A DNA stretch of 64,000 nucleotides from Bradyrhizobium sp. BR 10289 (GCF_019455385.1 NZ_JACOFR010000025.1:1-64000); one strand, 5' to 3'; shown: positions 24,535 through 34,132, numbered from the stretch's first letter. Numbers and translations: made by a program. The notes: generated by a model not told the origin, from the letters alone.

Positions 24535-25740
24535 TCAGCCCACCGCCCCCGAACCCCGCAGCTTCTTGATCGCCTGCTCGTCGTATCCCGCCCCGCGCAA
24601 AATCTCGTCACTGTGCTCGCCGACCGCCGGCGGCTTGCGCGGCTGGACCTTCTTGGCGCCTTCGATCCAGATCGGGCTGGAGATGGTGAGCATGGTGTCG
24701 TTCTCGAACGGCACCAGCACCTCGTTGTCGAGCATCTGCTTGTCGTTGGGAATATCGTCGAGAATGGCGACGATGCCGAAAACAAGGCCGTTGCCGTCGA
24801 GGATCTTGCGCCATTCGGCGAGATCCTTGGTCGCAAAGGTCTCGTCAAAAATCTTGATCAGCTCCACCGAGCGGGCGTGGCGGTCGGGTTTGGTGGCGAA
24901 GCGCGGATCGGTGATGAGGTCTTCGCGCCCGAGGCACTTGGCCAGCGTCGGAAACTGCTTCTCCTCGTTCAGCAGTGACAGGATCAGCCAGCGGCCGTCC
25001 TTGCACTGATAGTGATTGGCGACCGCGTTGAGCGCGCGCTCGCGCGGCCGCCGTTCGCCGAACTTGGCCCCGCAGAGCTTGGCCTGCGCCAGCACGCTCG
25101 CCGCCCACACCCCGTTCGCCATCAGATTGGAGGCGACATGTGAGCCCTTGCCGGTCTTCTCGCGCTGATACAGCGCGGTGACGATGGCGCCGTAGAACGC
25201 CATGGCGCAGGGGTGGTCGCCCATCCCGGCGACGGAACGGGCCGGTGTGGTGTCGGTGTCGGCCCGGACGAGGTCCATCAGGCCGGAGCGCGCCCAATAG
25301 GCGTTGCTGTCGAAGCCGGGCTTGTTGGCCTCTTCGCCCTTCTCGCCGTAGCCGGTGAAGGAGGCGTAGATCAGCCGGTCGTTGAGATGGGCGAGGTGGT
25401 CATAGGTGATGCCGAGCTTGGCGCGCACCGGCGGCGGCATGTTGGTGATGAAGACGTCGGCCTCTTCCACCAGTCTGTAGAGCACGGCCTGCGCTTCCGG
25501 CTTTGCAAGGTCGAGCGCGATGCTCTTCTTGTTGCGGGCCTCCAGCAGCCAGGCGAAATTGTGCTCGCCGGTGGGATAGCCGGGCAGATTGGGCAGATTG
25601 CGGTAGGGATCCCCGGTGCCGGGCGGCTCGATCTTGACGACATCGGCGCCGAAATCCGACAGCACGGTCGCAGCGGCAGGGGCGGCGATGAAGCTCGCGC
25701 AGTCCAGAACCTTCAGCCCCGCAAAAATGCCTTTTTCCAT
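24535..25740 (-). CDS. CaiB/BaiF family (class III) CoA transferase
   Basis: The 401-residue protein has the family pattern: GLKVLDCASFIAAPAAATVL, FGADVVKIEPPGTGDPYR, KKSIALDLAKPEAQ, and the catalytic Asp in NKPGFDSNAYWARSGLMDL. It moves CoA between carboxylic acids; the substrate is not readable. It has no CoA-pathway neighbour, which leaves its route unknown. It is separate from the second CaiB gene at 46263. The start at 25740 (MEKGIFAGL) sits after GGGAGCAAC. Confidence 0.93.
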   Translation of the reverse strand: MEKGIFAGLKVLDCASFIAAPAAATVLSDFGADVVKIEPPGTGDPYRNLPNLPGYPTGEHNFAWLLEARNKKSIALDLAKPEAQAVLYRLVEEADVFITNMPPPVRAKLGITYDHLAHLNDRLIYASFTGYGEKGEEANKPGFDSNAYWARSGLMDLVRADTDTTPARSVAGMGDHPCAMAFYGAIVTALYQREKTGKGSHVASNLMANGVWAASVLAQAKLCGAKFGERRPRERALNAVANHYQCKDGRWLILSLLNEEKQFPTLAKCLGREDLITDPRFATKPDRHARSVELIKIFDETFATKDLAEWRKILDGNGLVFGIVAILDDIPNDKQMLDNEVLVPFENDTMLTISSPIWIEGAKKVQPRKPPAVGEHSDEILRGAGYDEQAIKKLRGSGAVG

Positions 25741-25973
25741 CGCGGCGTTGCTCCCTTAGCTCTTGTTGTTTCCCGCTGGCTGGAATTCATAATCCCTGAC
25801 GGCGCAACCATTTGACCGATGTTTTGGCGGGATGCAACGGCTTCCGGCCGGCGCCTTGCCGGGGGCGGCATGCCTGACGGTTATGGCAATCCGCCCGTCC
25901 CGGTTGTACAGCTTCTTGGCCCGCGCGCTCGTTCCGGAATCGGCGCGTCGTCGTCTCGAAGGAACTGCCGGCC

Positions 25974-28109
25974 ATGTCGATCCCGTCCGTCCGCCTGTTG
26001 GTGGCAGCCGCATTCACGATCTTGTGCGGCATGCCCGCTTCGGCCCAAGCGGGTGACCTCGAAGATTGCAACGGCCCGCTGCCTGCGAAGATCGAGCCGG
26101 CTTGCACCGCCATCATCAACGATCAATCGCGCAGCGACGAGGAGCGGCTGCGCGCCTATGTGAACAGGTCGCGTGTGTTCATGGGCCGCGCCAATTTCGA
26201 TGCGGGGCTGGCCGACGCGGAAGCCGCGGTCGCGCTCAACCCGAAATCCGTGCCGGCCTTGCTGTCGCGCGGCTTCGCCCGGCAGCGCAAAGGCAATTTC
26301 GAGGGCGCACTGACCGACATCAATCAGGCGATCGAGATCGACCCCAAAAGTCCGAATGCGTATGCAGCGCGCGGCGGCCTGAAAAGCGACCAGAAGCAAT
26401 GGACCGACGCCGCCGCGGATTTCAGCCAGGCCATCGCCCTGCGGCAGGATTATGCGCTCGCCTATGTCGGCCGGGCGCGGGTCTATGTCGAGACCGCACA
26501 GCTCGATCTGGCCTTGAGCGACACCAACACGGCGATCTCGATGAATGCGAGCCTGCCCAACGCCTTCTTTTGGCGCGGCCAGGTCTATCGCCGCAAGGGC
26601 GACATCGATCACGCCATTGAGGATTTTTCCCGCGCGATCGCCCAGGCCCCGCACCCCGAGCGTGGCGCCTACAACGCGCGCGGACAGCTGTTCAGCTCCA
26701 AGGGCGATTATGCGCGTGCGATCGCGGATTTCGACAAGGTGCTGTCGATCGCCCCGAACGATCCGTTTGCCCAGCAGCAGCAGCGGCAGGCCGCGCTCGC
26801 GATGCAAGCCGAGCTTGCGAAAGTGCAGGGCGGGGGCACGCCCGCACCTGCTGCGCCGACGCTTCCGCCTGCCGCATCCAAGCAGGCCTTCGTAACACCG
26901 CCACCGGCAGCCCCCGCACCTGCGATCCCGCCGGCCGCGGTCCCGATGGCGACGATACCGGCAGGGACATTCCCGGCGCCGCCTCCGGGCCTCGCCGAGG
27001 CGCAACAACTGGTGGCACAGAAGAAGTACGCCGAAGCGATCCCGCGGCTGAACACCATCCTGTCGGCCAATCCGCGCAACGAGACCGCACTCAAGCTGCG
27101 CGTCGCTGCACTGCTGTCGACGGCCCGGTTCGCGGAGGCGCGGAACGATCTCGATGCGTTGCTCAGGATGCGGCCGAACGACTCGCAATTGCTGGCCTCG
27201 CGCTCCGTCGCCTCGATCGGCATGAAGCAGCTCGAGCAGGGCATGGTCGATGCCAATCAGGCCATCCGCGCCAACCCGAACAATGCGGGGGCCTATGTCT
27301 GCCGCGGCATGGCAAACCGCCTCTCGGGCAAATTCCAGGACGCCATTGCCGATTACGACCGCGCGATCGCGCTCAACGACAAGGATTTCATGGCCTATTC
27401 CGAGCGCGGTCAGGCCTATATGGGACTGAACCAGAACGACAAGGCCGTCGTCGATTTCGACCGCTCGCTGGTGCTCAATCCTGGCAACGACGCGGCGCGC
27501 GCTTCGCGCGGGCTGGTGCTGCTGTTGAAGGGGAATAGTGCGGAAGGCCTGGTCGACGTCAAGAATGCGCTCGACCACGATCCAAACAACCAGGCCGCCG
27601 AGCTCGGCCAGGGATTGGCGATGCTGCTGTCAGGACAATATGATCGCGCGATCGTGGCGCTCGATCAGCTCGTGGGCAAGACGCCCGCCTTCGACGGCTT
27701 CGTGCGCACGCTCCGTGCGCGAGCCTATCTCGGCAAGAGGGACGTCGCCGGCGCCATGACCGACCTCAACCAGGTACTGACAACCCGGCCGGACGATCCG
27801 GATGCACTCAGCCTGCGCGGGATCGCCTTCACCTCGATGAAGCAATACGACAAGGCGCTGGACGATCTCGGCAAGGCGATCGCGCAGAAGCCGACGATCG
27901 AGCGCTATTTCGCGCGCGCCACGGCTTTCGAGGTCAAAGGCGACGTGGATAAGGCAACGGACGATTATCGCAGCGCCATCCAGATGACGCCGGCGAATGT
28001 GTTCGACATCGCGGCTCAGGCCCAGTCCAGGCTGAAGATCCAGCAGCTGTCGAAGCGCACCCCTTGCGGCAGCTCCGGACGTAGCGGCAAGGACGACACC
28101 TGCCTGTAG
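25974..28109 (+). CDS. Secreted tetratricopeptide-repeat protein
   Basis: The 711-residue protein has a signal peptide (MSIPSVRLLVAAAFTILCGM, cleavage near ASAQAG). Two TPR arrays lie on either side of a Pro/Ala-rich linker (about 285-345). The first array (about 60-270) has repeats such as GLADAEAAVALNPKSVPALL and ALTDINQAIEIDPKSPNAYA. The second (about 345-690) includes AIADYDRAIALNDKDFMAYS. Together about 15 or more repeats are seen, so it probably acts as a protein-protein scaffold outside the cytoplasm. AAGGAA precedes the ATG. It converges on putA with a 15-base gap. Confidence 0.88.
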   Translation: MSIPSVRLLVAAAFTILCGMPASAQAGDLEDCNGPLPAKIEPACTAIINDQSRSDEERLRAYVNRSRVFMGRANFDAGLADAEAAVALNPKSVPALLSRGFARQRKGNFEGALTDINQAIEIDPKSPNAYAARGGLKSDQKQWTDAAADFSQAIALRQDYALAYVGRARVYVETAQLDLALSDTNTAISMNASLPNAFFWRGQVYRRKGDIDHAIEDFSRAIAQAPHPERGAYNARGQLFSSKGDYARAIADFDKVLSIAPNDPFAQQQQRQAALAMQAELAKVQGGGTPAPAAPTLPPAASKQAFVTPPPAAPAPAIPPAAVPMATIPAGTFPAPPPGLAEAQQLVAQKKYAEAIPRLNTILSANPRNETALKLRVAALLSTARFAEARNDLDALLRMRPNDSQLLASRSVASIGMKQLEQGMVDANQAIRANPNNAGAYVCRGMANRLSGKFQDAIADYDRAIALNDKDFMAYSERGQAYMGLNQNDKAVVDFDRSLVLNPGNDAARASRGLVLLLKGNSAEGLVDVKNALDHDPNNQAAELGQGLAMLLSGQYDRAIVALDQLVGKTPAFDGFVRTLRARAYLGKRDVAGAMTDLNQVLTTRPDDPDALSLRGIAFTSMKQYDKALDDLGKAIAQKPTIERYFARATAFEVKGDVDKATDDYRSAIQMTPANVFDIAAQAQSRLKIQQLSKRTPCGSSGRSGKDDTCL

Positions 28110-28124
28110 TTTCCTGCCTGAGAT

Positions 28125-31124
28125 CTATTCCTCGCCCGCGAGCAGTGCGGCGTTGCCGCCGGCCGCGGCCGTGTTGATCGTCACGGTCTGCTCTGTCGCA
28201 AACCGCGCGAGGTAGTGCGGGCCGCCGGCCTTGGGGCCGGTTCCGGACAGGCCGTTGCCGCCGAACGGCTGCACGCCGACCACGGCACCGATCATGTTGC
28301 GGTTGACGTAGATGTTGCCGACCTGGACGCGGTCGATGATGGCTTCGACGGTGTCGTCGATGCGGGAGTGGATTCCGAGCGTGAGGCCGTAGCCGCTGCG
28401 CTCGATCGCCTGCAGGACGCGTTCGAGGCTTTCGGCGCGGTAGCGCACGACATGCAGGATCGGGCCGAACACCTCCTCCGTGAGCTGGCCGGTGTCCTTG
28501 AGCTCGAAGATGTGCGGCGCGACGAAGCAGCCCTCCGGCGCTGCGCCAGCAAAGTGCAGCCGCGCTTCGCGCTTCATCCGCGCGATGTGTGCATCGAGCC
28601 GCTGCTTGGCCTCCAGGTCGATCACCGGACCGACATGGGTCGCGACGTCGGCGGGATCACCGATCTTCAATTCGCGCGCCGCGCCCGCGATCATCTCGAT
28701 CAAGCGGTCGGCGACATCCTCCTGCACGAACAGCAGCCGCAGCGCCGAGCAGCGCTGGCCGGCGGAGCGGAACGCGGATGTCACGACATCGTCGGCAACC
28801 TGCTCGGGCAGCGCGGTGGCATCGGCGATCATGGCATTGATGCCGCCGGTCTCGGCGATCAGCGGCACGATCGGTCCGTCCTTGGCGGCCAGCGTCCGGT
28901 TGATCAGGCGTGCAACCTCGGTTGAGCCGGTGAAGACGACGCCGGCGATATTGTCGTGGGCGGTTAGCACAGCGCCGATGCTTCCGTCGCCGGTGACCAG
29001 ATGCAGCGCGCTTGTGGGGATGCCGGCCTCATGCAGCAGGACCACCGCTTCGCGCGCGATGCGCGGCGTCTGCTCGGCGGGCTTTGCGACGACGCTGTTG
29101 CCGGCCATCAGCGCGGCCGTGACCTGGCCGAGGAAGATCGCGAGCGGGAAATTCCACGGCGAGATCGCGACGAACACGCCGCGGCCGCGCATGGCGAGCG
29201 CATTGCTCTCGCCGGTCGGGCCCGGCATCGCCGTCTCGCTGCCGAATTGCTTGCGGCCCTGCGCGGCGTAGTAGCGGCAGAAGTCGGCGGCCTCGCGCAG
29301 TTCCGAGAGCGCATCGTCGAGCGTCTTGCCGCCTTCAGTTTGCAAAAGCGCGATGAAGCGGGCGCTGCGGCTCTCCAAGAGATGCGCAGCCTGTTCCAGC
29401 GCCGCCGCGCGCACGCCTGCAGGCGTTCGGCTCCAGGCGGCAAAGCCGGCGCGTGCCGCAGCAACAGCCGCATTGGCCTGCTCCGCCGTGGCGTCCGTGA
29501 CCGGCTTGAGACCGGTCGTTTCGGCCTTAACGTTCCTCAGCAACTGGCCGAGCGCATCACGCTCTCCAAACTCGACGCCGCGTGAATTGCGCCGCTCCGG
29601 TCCGAACAGGTCGCCCGGCAGCGGAATCTTGGGATGCGCCGCCGCTTGCGGTCGCACGATCGCATCCGCCGGGCGCTGCAACAGCGCGGTAACAGGCACG
29701 CGATAATCGGCGGCCTGCGCCACGAAAGAAGAATTGGCGCCGTTCTCCAGCAGGCGCCGCACCAGATAGGCAAGCAGGTCGCGATGGCTGCCGACCGGGG
29801 CATAGGTGCGGTAGGCAATCTCGGGGTGATCCTTGGCGAGCTGCTCGTACAGCGCTTCGCCCATGCCATGCAGACGCTGGAATTCGAAGCCGCCGCCATC
29901 TCCGGCCATCTCTAGCACGGTCGCGACCGTCAGTGCGTTGTGGGTGGCGAATTGCGGGAAGATGCGCGGCCGCAACGCCAGAAGCTTCGCGGCGCAGGCG
30001 ACATAGTTCAGATCCGTCATCGCCTTGCGCGTGAACACGGGATAGCCGTCGAGCCCGCGCTCCTGCGCACGCTTGATCTCGGTGTCCCAATAGGCGCCCT
30101 TGACGAGGCGCACCATCAGCTTGCGGTCATGCGCGCGTGCCAGCGCATCGACATAGTCGACCACCGCACTGGCCCGCTTCTGATAGGCCTGGATCGCCAG
30201 GCCGAAGCCATCCCAGCCTTTGAGCGAGGGATCGGCGAGCGTTGCCGCGATGACATCGAGCGACAGCTCCAGCCGGTCGGCCTCCTCGGCATCGACGGTG
30301 AAGTTGAGGTCATGGGCCTTGGCGCGCTGCGCGAGGTCCAGCAGCAGCGGCACCAGCTCGGTCATCACCCGCGCGTGGCTGATCGCTTCGAAGCGCGGAT
30401 GCAGCGCCGAGAGTTTCACGGAGATGCCGGGCCGATCGGGCAGGGGATGGCTGCCCGCCGCCTTGCCGATGGTTTCGATCGCACTGGCATAGGCGTCGAA
30501 ATAGCGCTTGGCATCTGCGGCCGTGCGGGCGCCTTCGCCGAGCATGTCGAAGGAATAGCGCGGCTTCTGGCCAGAGCGCGGGCGGCCCCGCTCCAGCGCC
30601 TGCGCGATGGTCTCGCCCAGCACGAAGTGATTGCCCATCAGCCGCATCGCCTGGCGCGTCGCGGTACGCACCGCAGGCGCCCCGAGCCGCTTTACCAGCC
30701 GGCCGATGGTGCCGTCAGGCGTCTCGCCGGGCTGGATCACCCGCGCCGACAGGCCGAGCGCCCAGGCAGAGGCGTTGACCAGGAAAGCGGTAGACTTGGT
30801 CTCGTGATGGATGAAGTCGCCCTCGCCGAGCTTGTCCTCGATGAACTGGTCGGCGGTGCGGGCATCGGGCACGCGCAGCAGCGCCTCGGCCAGCACCATC
30901 AGCGCGAGACCTTCCTTGGTCGAGAGCGCGAACTCCCGCAGCATGTCCTCGACGCCGCCCAAGCGATCATCGCGCTTGCGGATCGCCTCGATCAGCCGCG
31001 TCGCGGTCTTGTCGATCCGCGCCTCCTGCGGCGGGGCCAGATGCGAGGCCGGCAACAGTCGCGCGGCGATCTCGGCATCGTCAGGGGCGTAGGGAACGGT
31101 AAAGGGCGGCGGGATGTTCGGCAT
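28125..31124 (-). CDS. putA: Bifunctional proline dehydrogenase / glutamate semialdehyde dehydrogenase
   Basis: PutA (999 residues) oxidises proline to P5C in an FAD domain, then to glutamate in an NAD-dependent aldehyde dehydrogenase domain. The proline dehydrogenase barrel occupies about 150-460 (ISVKLSALHPRFEAISH, RLVKGAYWDTEIKRAQ). The aldehyde dehydrogenase spans about 520-980, with GTG-like loop VFTGSTEVARLI, glutamate in LIAETGGINAMI and catalytic Cys in AGQRCSALRLL. No N-terminal DNA-binding ribbon-helix-helix region is present, so it is a short PutA that does not repress itself. Regulation probably comes from the divergent Lrp-type gene. Confidence 0.97.
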   Translation of the reverse strand: MPNIPPPFTVPYAPDDAEIAARLLPASHLAPPQEARIDKTATRLIEAIRKRDDRLGGVEDMLREFALSTKEGLALMVLAEALLRVPDARTADQFIEDKLGEGDFIHHETKSTAFLVNASAWALGLSARVIQPGETPDGTIGRLVKRLGAPAVRTATRQAMRLMGNHFVLGETIAQALERGRPRSGQKPRYSFDMLGEGARTAADAKRYFDAYASAIETIGKAAGSHPLPDRPGISVKLSALHPRFEAISHARVMTELVPLLLDLAQRAKAHDLNFTVDAEEADRLELSLDVIAATLADPSLKGWDGFGLAIQAYQKRASAVVDYVDALARAHDRKLMVRLVKGAYWDTEIKRAQERGLDGYPVFTRKAMTDLNYVACAAKLLALRPRIFPQFATHNALTVATVLEMAGDGGGFEFQRLHGMGEALYEQLAKDHPEIAYRTYAPVGSHRDLLAYLVRRLLENGANSSFVAQAADYRVPVTALLQRPADAIVRPQAAAHPKIPLPGDLFGPERRNSRGVEFGERDALGQLLRNVKAETTGLKPVTDATAEQANAAVAAARAGFAAWSRTPAGVRAAALEQAAHLLESRSARFIALLQTEGGKTLDDALSELREAADFCRYYAAQGRKQFGSETAMPGPTGESNALAMRGRGVFVAISPWNFPLAIFLGQVTAALMAGNSVVAKPAEQTPRIAREAVVLLHEAGIPTSALHLVTGDGSIGAVLTAHDNIAGVVFTGSTEVARLINRTLAAKDGPIVPLIAETGGINAMIADATALPEQVADDVVTSAFRSAGQRCSALRLLFVQEDVADRLIEMIAGAARELKIGDPADVATHVGPVIDLEAKQRLDAHIARMKREARLHFAGAAPEGCFVAPHIFELKDTGQLTEEVFGPILHVVRYRAESLERVLQAIERSGYGLTLGIHSRIDDTVEAIIDRVQVGNIYVNRNMIGAVVGVQPFGGNGLSGTGPKAGGPHYLARFATEQTVTINTAAAGGNAALLAGEE

Positions 31125-31177
31125 GGCGTGTCCTGTGGCTGAAACTCAGGATAAAGCCTGCGTGACCGGAGTTCGAT

Positions 31178-31229
31178 AGACAAATTAGCCGATTTGCCTT
31201 AGAAATTGAAGTCAGAGACAAATATAGCC
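31178..31229. promoter_or_regulatory. Two direct repeats in the putA/lrp-type intergenic region
   Basis: AGACAAATTAGCC (31178-31190) recurs as AGACAAATATAGCC (31216-31229), 38 bases apart start to start. The region is AT-rich, against a high-GC background. Lrp/AsnC proteins bind several phased sites in such regions. It lies between putA and the Lrp-type regulator gene, so these are candidate sites for that protein. Confidence 0.5.
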
Positions 31230-31238
31230 AGATAAATT

Positions 31239-31700
31239 ATGGAACTCGATCGAATCGACCGGAGAATCCTCTCGATTTTGCAGGAAGATGGGCGCATCGC
31301 CAATGTCGAGCTGGCCGAGCGCATCGGCCTGTCCCCGACGTCGATCGGCGAGCGGTTGAAGCGGTTGCAGCGGGAGGGCTTTGTCGAGGGCTATGGCGCG
31401 CGGCTCAATCCGCACCGGCTCGGCCTCGGCCTGCTCGTGTTCGTCGAGGTGCTGCTCGACAAGACCACGCCCGACAATTTCGAGCGCTTTGCTCGCGCGG
31501 TGAAGCTCGCGCCCGAGGTGCTGGAGTGTCACATGGTTGCCGGCGGCTTCGATTATCTTGTGAAGGCGCGGCTCGCGGACATGACCGCGTATCGGCGTTT
31601 CCTCGGCGAGACCCTGCTGTCGATGCCGGGTGTGCGCGAGACGCGAACCTATGCGGTGATGGAAGAGATCAAGCGCGACGCCCCGTTGCCGGTGGGCTAG
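31239..31700 (+). CDS. putR: Lrp/AsnC family regulator, probable proline-responsive activator of putA
   Basis: The 153-residue protein has an N-terminal HTH (MELDRIDRRILSILQEDGRI, ELAERIGLSPTSIGERLKRL) and a C-terminal RAM ligand-binding domain (HMVAGGFDYLVKARLADMTA, GVRETRTYAVMEEIK). Divergent orientation 114 bases from putA is the arrangement of PutR in alphaproteobacteria. The symbol is given on that context. No strong ribosome site precedes the ATG. Proline is the likely effector. Confidence 0.9.
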   Translation: MELDRIDRRILSILQEDGRIANVELAERIGLSPTSIGERLKRLQREGFVEGYGARLNPHRLGLGLLVFVEVLLDKTTPDNFERFARAVKLAPEVLECHMVAGGFDYLVKARLADMTAYRRFLGETLLSMPGVRETRTYAVMEEIKRDAPLPVG

Positions 31701-31870
31701 GAAGTGCCGTCGCGATTGTCATTGCTGTGGCGTTGAACAAGCGGTCTTCGCGGGAAAATAGCTATCCGTGTGCAGTCGCAACGCCCGTCGTCGAATGCAC
31801 TGGCCGTCTTCTAAATTTTTTTGGCCTCGCTCCCGGACCTGATCCGGGAGGCAGCGAAACGCTGGCGGGC

Positions 31871-32071
31871 TTATACTTTGAGGTTCTCTGCGGAGGTCTT
31901 GCCCCGGTTTGCGATCTCTTCGTATTCAACCGTCTGTCCCTCGTTGAGGGTGGACAGACCGGCCTTCTGCACTGCCGAGATATGCACGAACACATCCTTG
32001 CCGCCCGACGCAGGCTGGATAAATCCATAACCCTTCGTCGGGTTGAACCACTTGACCGTACCTTTAGCCAT
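31871..32071 (-). CDS. CspA-type cold-shock protein
   Basis: The 66-residue protein begins MAKGTVKWFNPTKGYGFIQP. It keeps RNP1 (KGYGFIQP) and RNP2 (DVFVHISAV). It binds single-stranded nucleic acid and unfolds RNA. The start at 32071 has GGAGAA upstream; a longer reading adds a non-conserved leader. A 12-base palindrome AACCGGCCGGTT lies at 32124-32135 in the upstream region. Downstream, CTCCCGGA and TCCGGGAG (near 31831-31851) form a small hairpin. Confidence 0.96.
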   Translation of the reverse strand: MAKGTVKWFNPTKGYGFIQPASGGKDVFVHISAVQKAGLSTLNEGQTVEYEEIANRGKTSAENLKV

Positions 32072-32278
32072 CACGACTTCTCCGCGGGTCTTCCTCCAAG
32101 ATCTCGAACCGCCAGTCCCCGCCAACCGGCCGGTTCGGTCCTATAGGATACGCGGAATGTGGCAGGCTTGGTAGCTCAAACCACATCAGCCTTTCGCCGA
32201 ATTCCGCTCAACTTCGCGGCGTTTTTGCCGGTTTTGCCCGTTTCGCGGTCAAAAGGCCGGCACGCCGCACTCCATCGA

Positions 32279-32587
32279 TCAATACGTCGTGGCCAGATAG
32301 TCGACGATCTTGCCGACATCGGCATCGTCGATCGGCGCGCCATAGACCTTGATCATCTTAGTCACCTCGGCCTGCCAGAAGGCTTTCCTGTCCTTCATCG
32401 GCGGCTGCGTGGCGATGTAGTCGGACGAGTGGCAGGCCGTGCAATTGCCCTGCACGACCTCGAGATTGGGCCCGGGCTTGAACGCAGCGACCTCGTCGGG
32501 GGTTTTGTAATTGACCGGCGCGGCAAGGGCCGAGCCTGACCACGCGGCGAGGGCGAGCGTGCTGGCGAGGAGAACGGTGCGCTGCAT
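32279..32587 (-). CDS. sorB: c-type cytochrome subunit of sulfite dehydrogenase
   Basis: The 102-residue protein has a signal peptide (MQRTVLLASTLALAAWSGSA) and one haem c site CTACH at 49-53 (VVQGNCTACHSSDYI). A candidate axial Met lies in QPPMKD. It is the electron-accepting partner of SorA in the periplasm. The start is ATG 32587, which has AAGGAG seven bases upstream; the ATG at 32593 lies too close to that site. The gene is 12 bases from the sorA stop, so the two form an operon. Confidence 0.92.
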   Translation of the reverse strand: MQRTVLLASTLALAAWSGSALAAPVNYKTPDEVAAFKPGPNLEVVQGNCTACHSSDYIATQPPMKDRKAFWQAEVTKMIKVYGAPIDDADVGKIVDYLATTY

Positions 32588-32599
32588 GATCATTCTCCT

Positions 32600-33799
32600 T
32601 CAGGCCACGGTGACGCGCGTGGTTTCGACGACGTTGCGCAAATAACCCGCCGGATTCCAGCGCGGCGTATCCGGCTGGGTCTCGCCGCCATTGCCGGTGG
32701 CGCGGACCTTCAGCTCGACCTGGCCAGCCACGAGCTTCACCGGCAGCTTCCATTCGCGGAAGGCATATTTGCCGAGATCCCTGCCGAGATTGGCATTGGT
32801 CCAGGTCTTGCCGCCATCGGTGGAGACCTGGACCTCCTTGATGCCCTTGCCGCCGTCAAAGGCGATGCCGCGCAGCGTCGTGCGGCCCGCCTTCAGCTTC
32901 GCCCCATCGGCCACGCTGGTGATGAAGGAGCGGATGGTGAAGCGGTTGATCGGGATCGTCGCCTTCGGTGCGGTGCCGGGCTCGACCGCATTGTTGGGCG
33001 TATCGGGAATGCGATAGGCCGACTTCATCCAGAAGCCGTCATAGACGCTGTCGATGACGGTGATCTCATTGAGATGCTTGAGCCAGTAGGTGCCGTAATA
33101 ACCTGGCACGACCAGGCGCAGCGGAAAGCCGTTGAGGAACGGCAGGTCCTCGCCGTTCATGCCATAGGCCAGCATCACCTCGCCGTCATTGGCATGATCG
33201 ATGTCGAGCGCCTTGACGAAGTCGGGCGTCTTGTCGCTGACCGGGCCGTCCATGCCGCCGAACGTGACTTGTTTGGCGCCGGCCTGCACGCCCGCCATCT
33301 CCAGCACGGTCTTGAGCGGCACGCCGCGCCAGCGTGCGCAACCCATTGCGCCATTGGCGAGCTGGCCGCCGGCAACGCGCGGCTCGGAAAAGCCGCGGCT
33401 GTTGCCGGAACATTGATTGACGGCGACGATCTCGGTCGCCTTCATCTTCCTTATGTCCTTCAGCGACAGTGTCAGCGGCTTGTCGACCTTGCCTTTCACT
33501 TGAAGCGTGAACTTGTCGGGGTCGAGATTGTAGGGCAGGTCGGACAGGTGATAGCGCACGAAGAACGCGTTGTTCGGCGTCAGCGGGCCCTCGTTGAACA
33601 CCGCAAACGGCGTCTCGAGCTGCGGCGGCCGGCTGGTCAGCCCGATCATCGGCCGCTTCTGCGGATATTTCACCAGCGGCCGTTCGCCATTGGCGAAGGG
33701 CAGCGTGACGGTGTCGAGGGCCAGCGCCCTGGTGGAATTCAGCGTCGTCGCAAGCGCGGCGAGCCCCGCTCCTTTGAGCAGGTTACGTCGATCGAACAT
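32600..33799 (-). CDS. sorA: Sulfite dehydrogenase molybdopterin subunit
   Basis: The 399-residue protein has a twin-arginine leader (MFDRRNLLKGAGLAALATTL). It belongs to the sulfite oxidase family, with Cys130 in AVNQCSGNSRGF as the molybdenum ligand. C-terminal segments such as VQVSTDGGKTWTNANLG belong to the dimerisation domain. It oxidises sulfite to sulfate and passes electrons to SorB. Start 33799 is supported by GGAGGAG upstream. A longer in-frame reading to 34111 would translate a repeat and is rejected. A nucleotide-cyclase fusion lies upstream on the same strand. Confidence 0.94.
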   Translation of the reverse strand: MFDRRNLLKGAGLAALATTLNSTRALALDTVTLPFANGERPLVKYPQKRPMIGLTSRPPQLETPFAVFNEGPLTPNNAFFVRYHLSDLPYNLDPDKFTLQVKGKVDKPLTLSLKDIRKMKATEIVAVNQCSGNSRGFSEPRVAGGQLANGAMGCARWRGVPLKTVLEMAGVQAGAKQVTFGGMDGPVSDKTPDFVKALDIDHANDGEVMLAYGMNGEDLPFLNGFPLRLVVPGYYGTYWLKHLNEITVIDSVYDGFWMKSAYRIPDTPNNAVEPGTAPKATIPINRFTIRSFITSVADGAKLKAGRTTLRGIAFDGGKGIKEVQVSTDGGKTWTNANLGRDLGKYAFREWKLPVKLVAGQVELKVRATGNGGETQPDTPRWNPAGYLRNVVETTRVTVA

Positions 33800-33864
33800 T
33801 CTCGTCTCCTCCCGGAGCTTTCGTTGGAGCGCGGTCATCACCGCGGGTCCCGCGTCCATCTGTC

Positions 33865-33880
33865 TCAACCATTTGGTTGA
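33865..33880. promoter_or_regulatory. Inverted repeat upstream of sorAB
   Basis: TCAACC and GGTTGA are separated by ATTT. The site lies about 65 bases before the sorA start, in the presumed promoter. It could be an operator for a sulfite- or stress-responsive regulator. No regulator gene adjoins it. Confidence 0.35.
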
Positions 33881-33980
33881 AGTCAATTCGTGCTTTCGCA
33901 GCAAGCCCATGCCGCTGCGTTGCAGCAAGCGGGTGTTACGGATGTCGTGAGAGCCGAGCTGTAGCGGCAGTGACGGTGTG

Positions 33981-34123
33981 CTCCCTCGCCCCGCTTGCGG
34001 GGAGAGGGTTGGGGTGAGGGGGAGTCTCCGCGAGGGAGGTGAGAGTTGGATTCGCGGAGAGTCCCCCTCACCCGGATTGCATCTGCGATGGAATCCGACC
34101 TCTCCCGGCAAGCGGGGCGAGGT
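33981..34123. repeat. Dyad repeat, family A copy 2
   Basis: Outer arms CTCGCCCCGCTTGCGGGGAG and CTCTCCCGGCAAGCGGGGCG face each other. Inner arms GTGAGGGGGAGTCTCCGCG and CGCGGAGAGTCCCCCTCAC form a second long stem. The copy at 49597 has the same GTGAGGGGGAGTCTCCGCG segment. It separates the cyclase-fusion gene from sorA. Confidence 0.8.
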
Positions 34124-34132
34124 GAAGAGAGA

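Noticed and set aside
25881..27578. Long minus-strand frame over the TPR gene
   Set aside because: The plus-strand frame has a signal peptide and regular TPR units. The minus frame is low complexity and Arg-rich.
33800..34111. N-terminal extension of sorA
   Set aside because: It would translate a family A repeat. The Tat leader and a strong ribosome site mark 33799 as the start.
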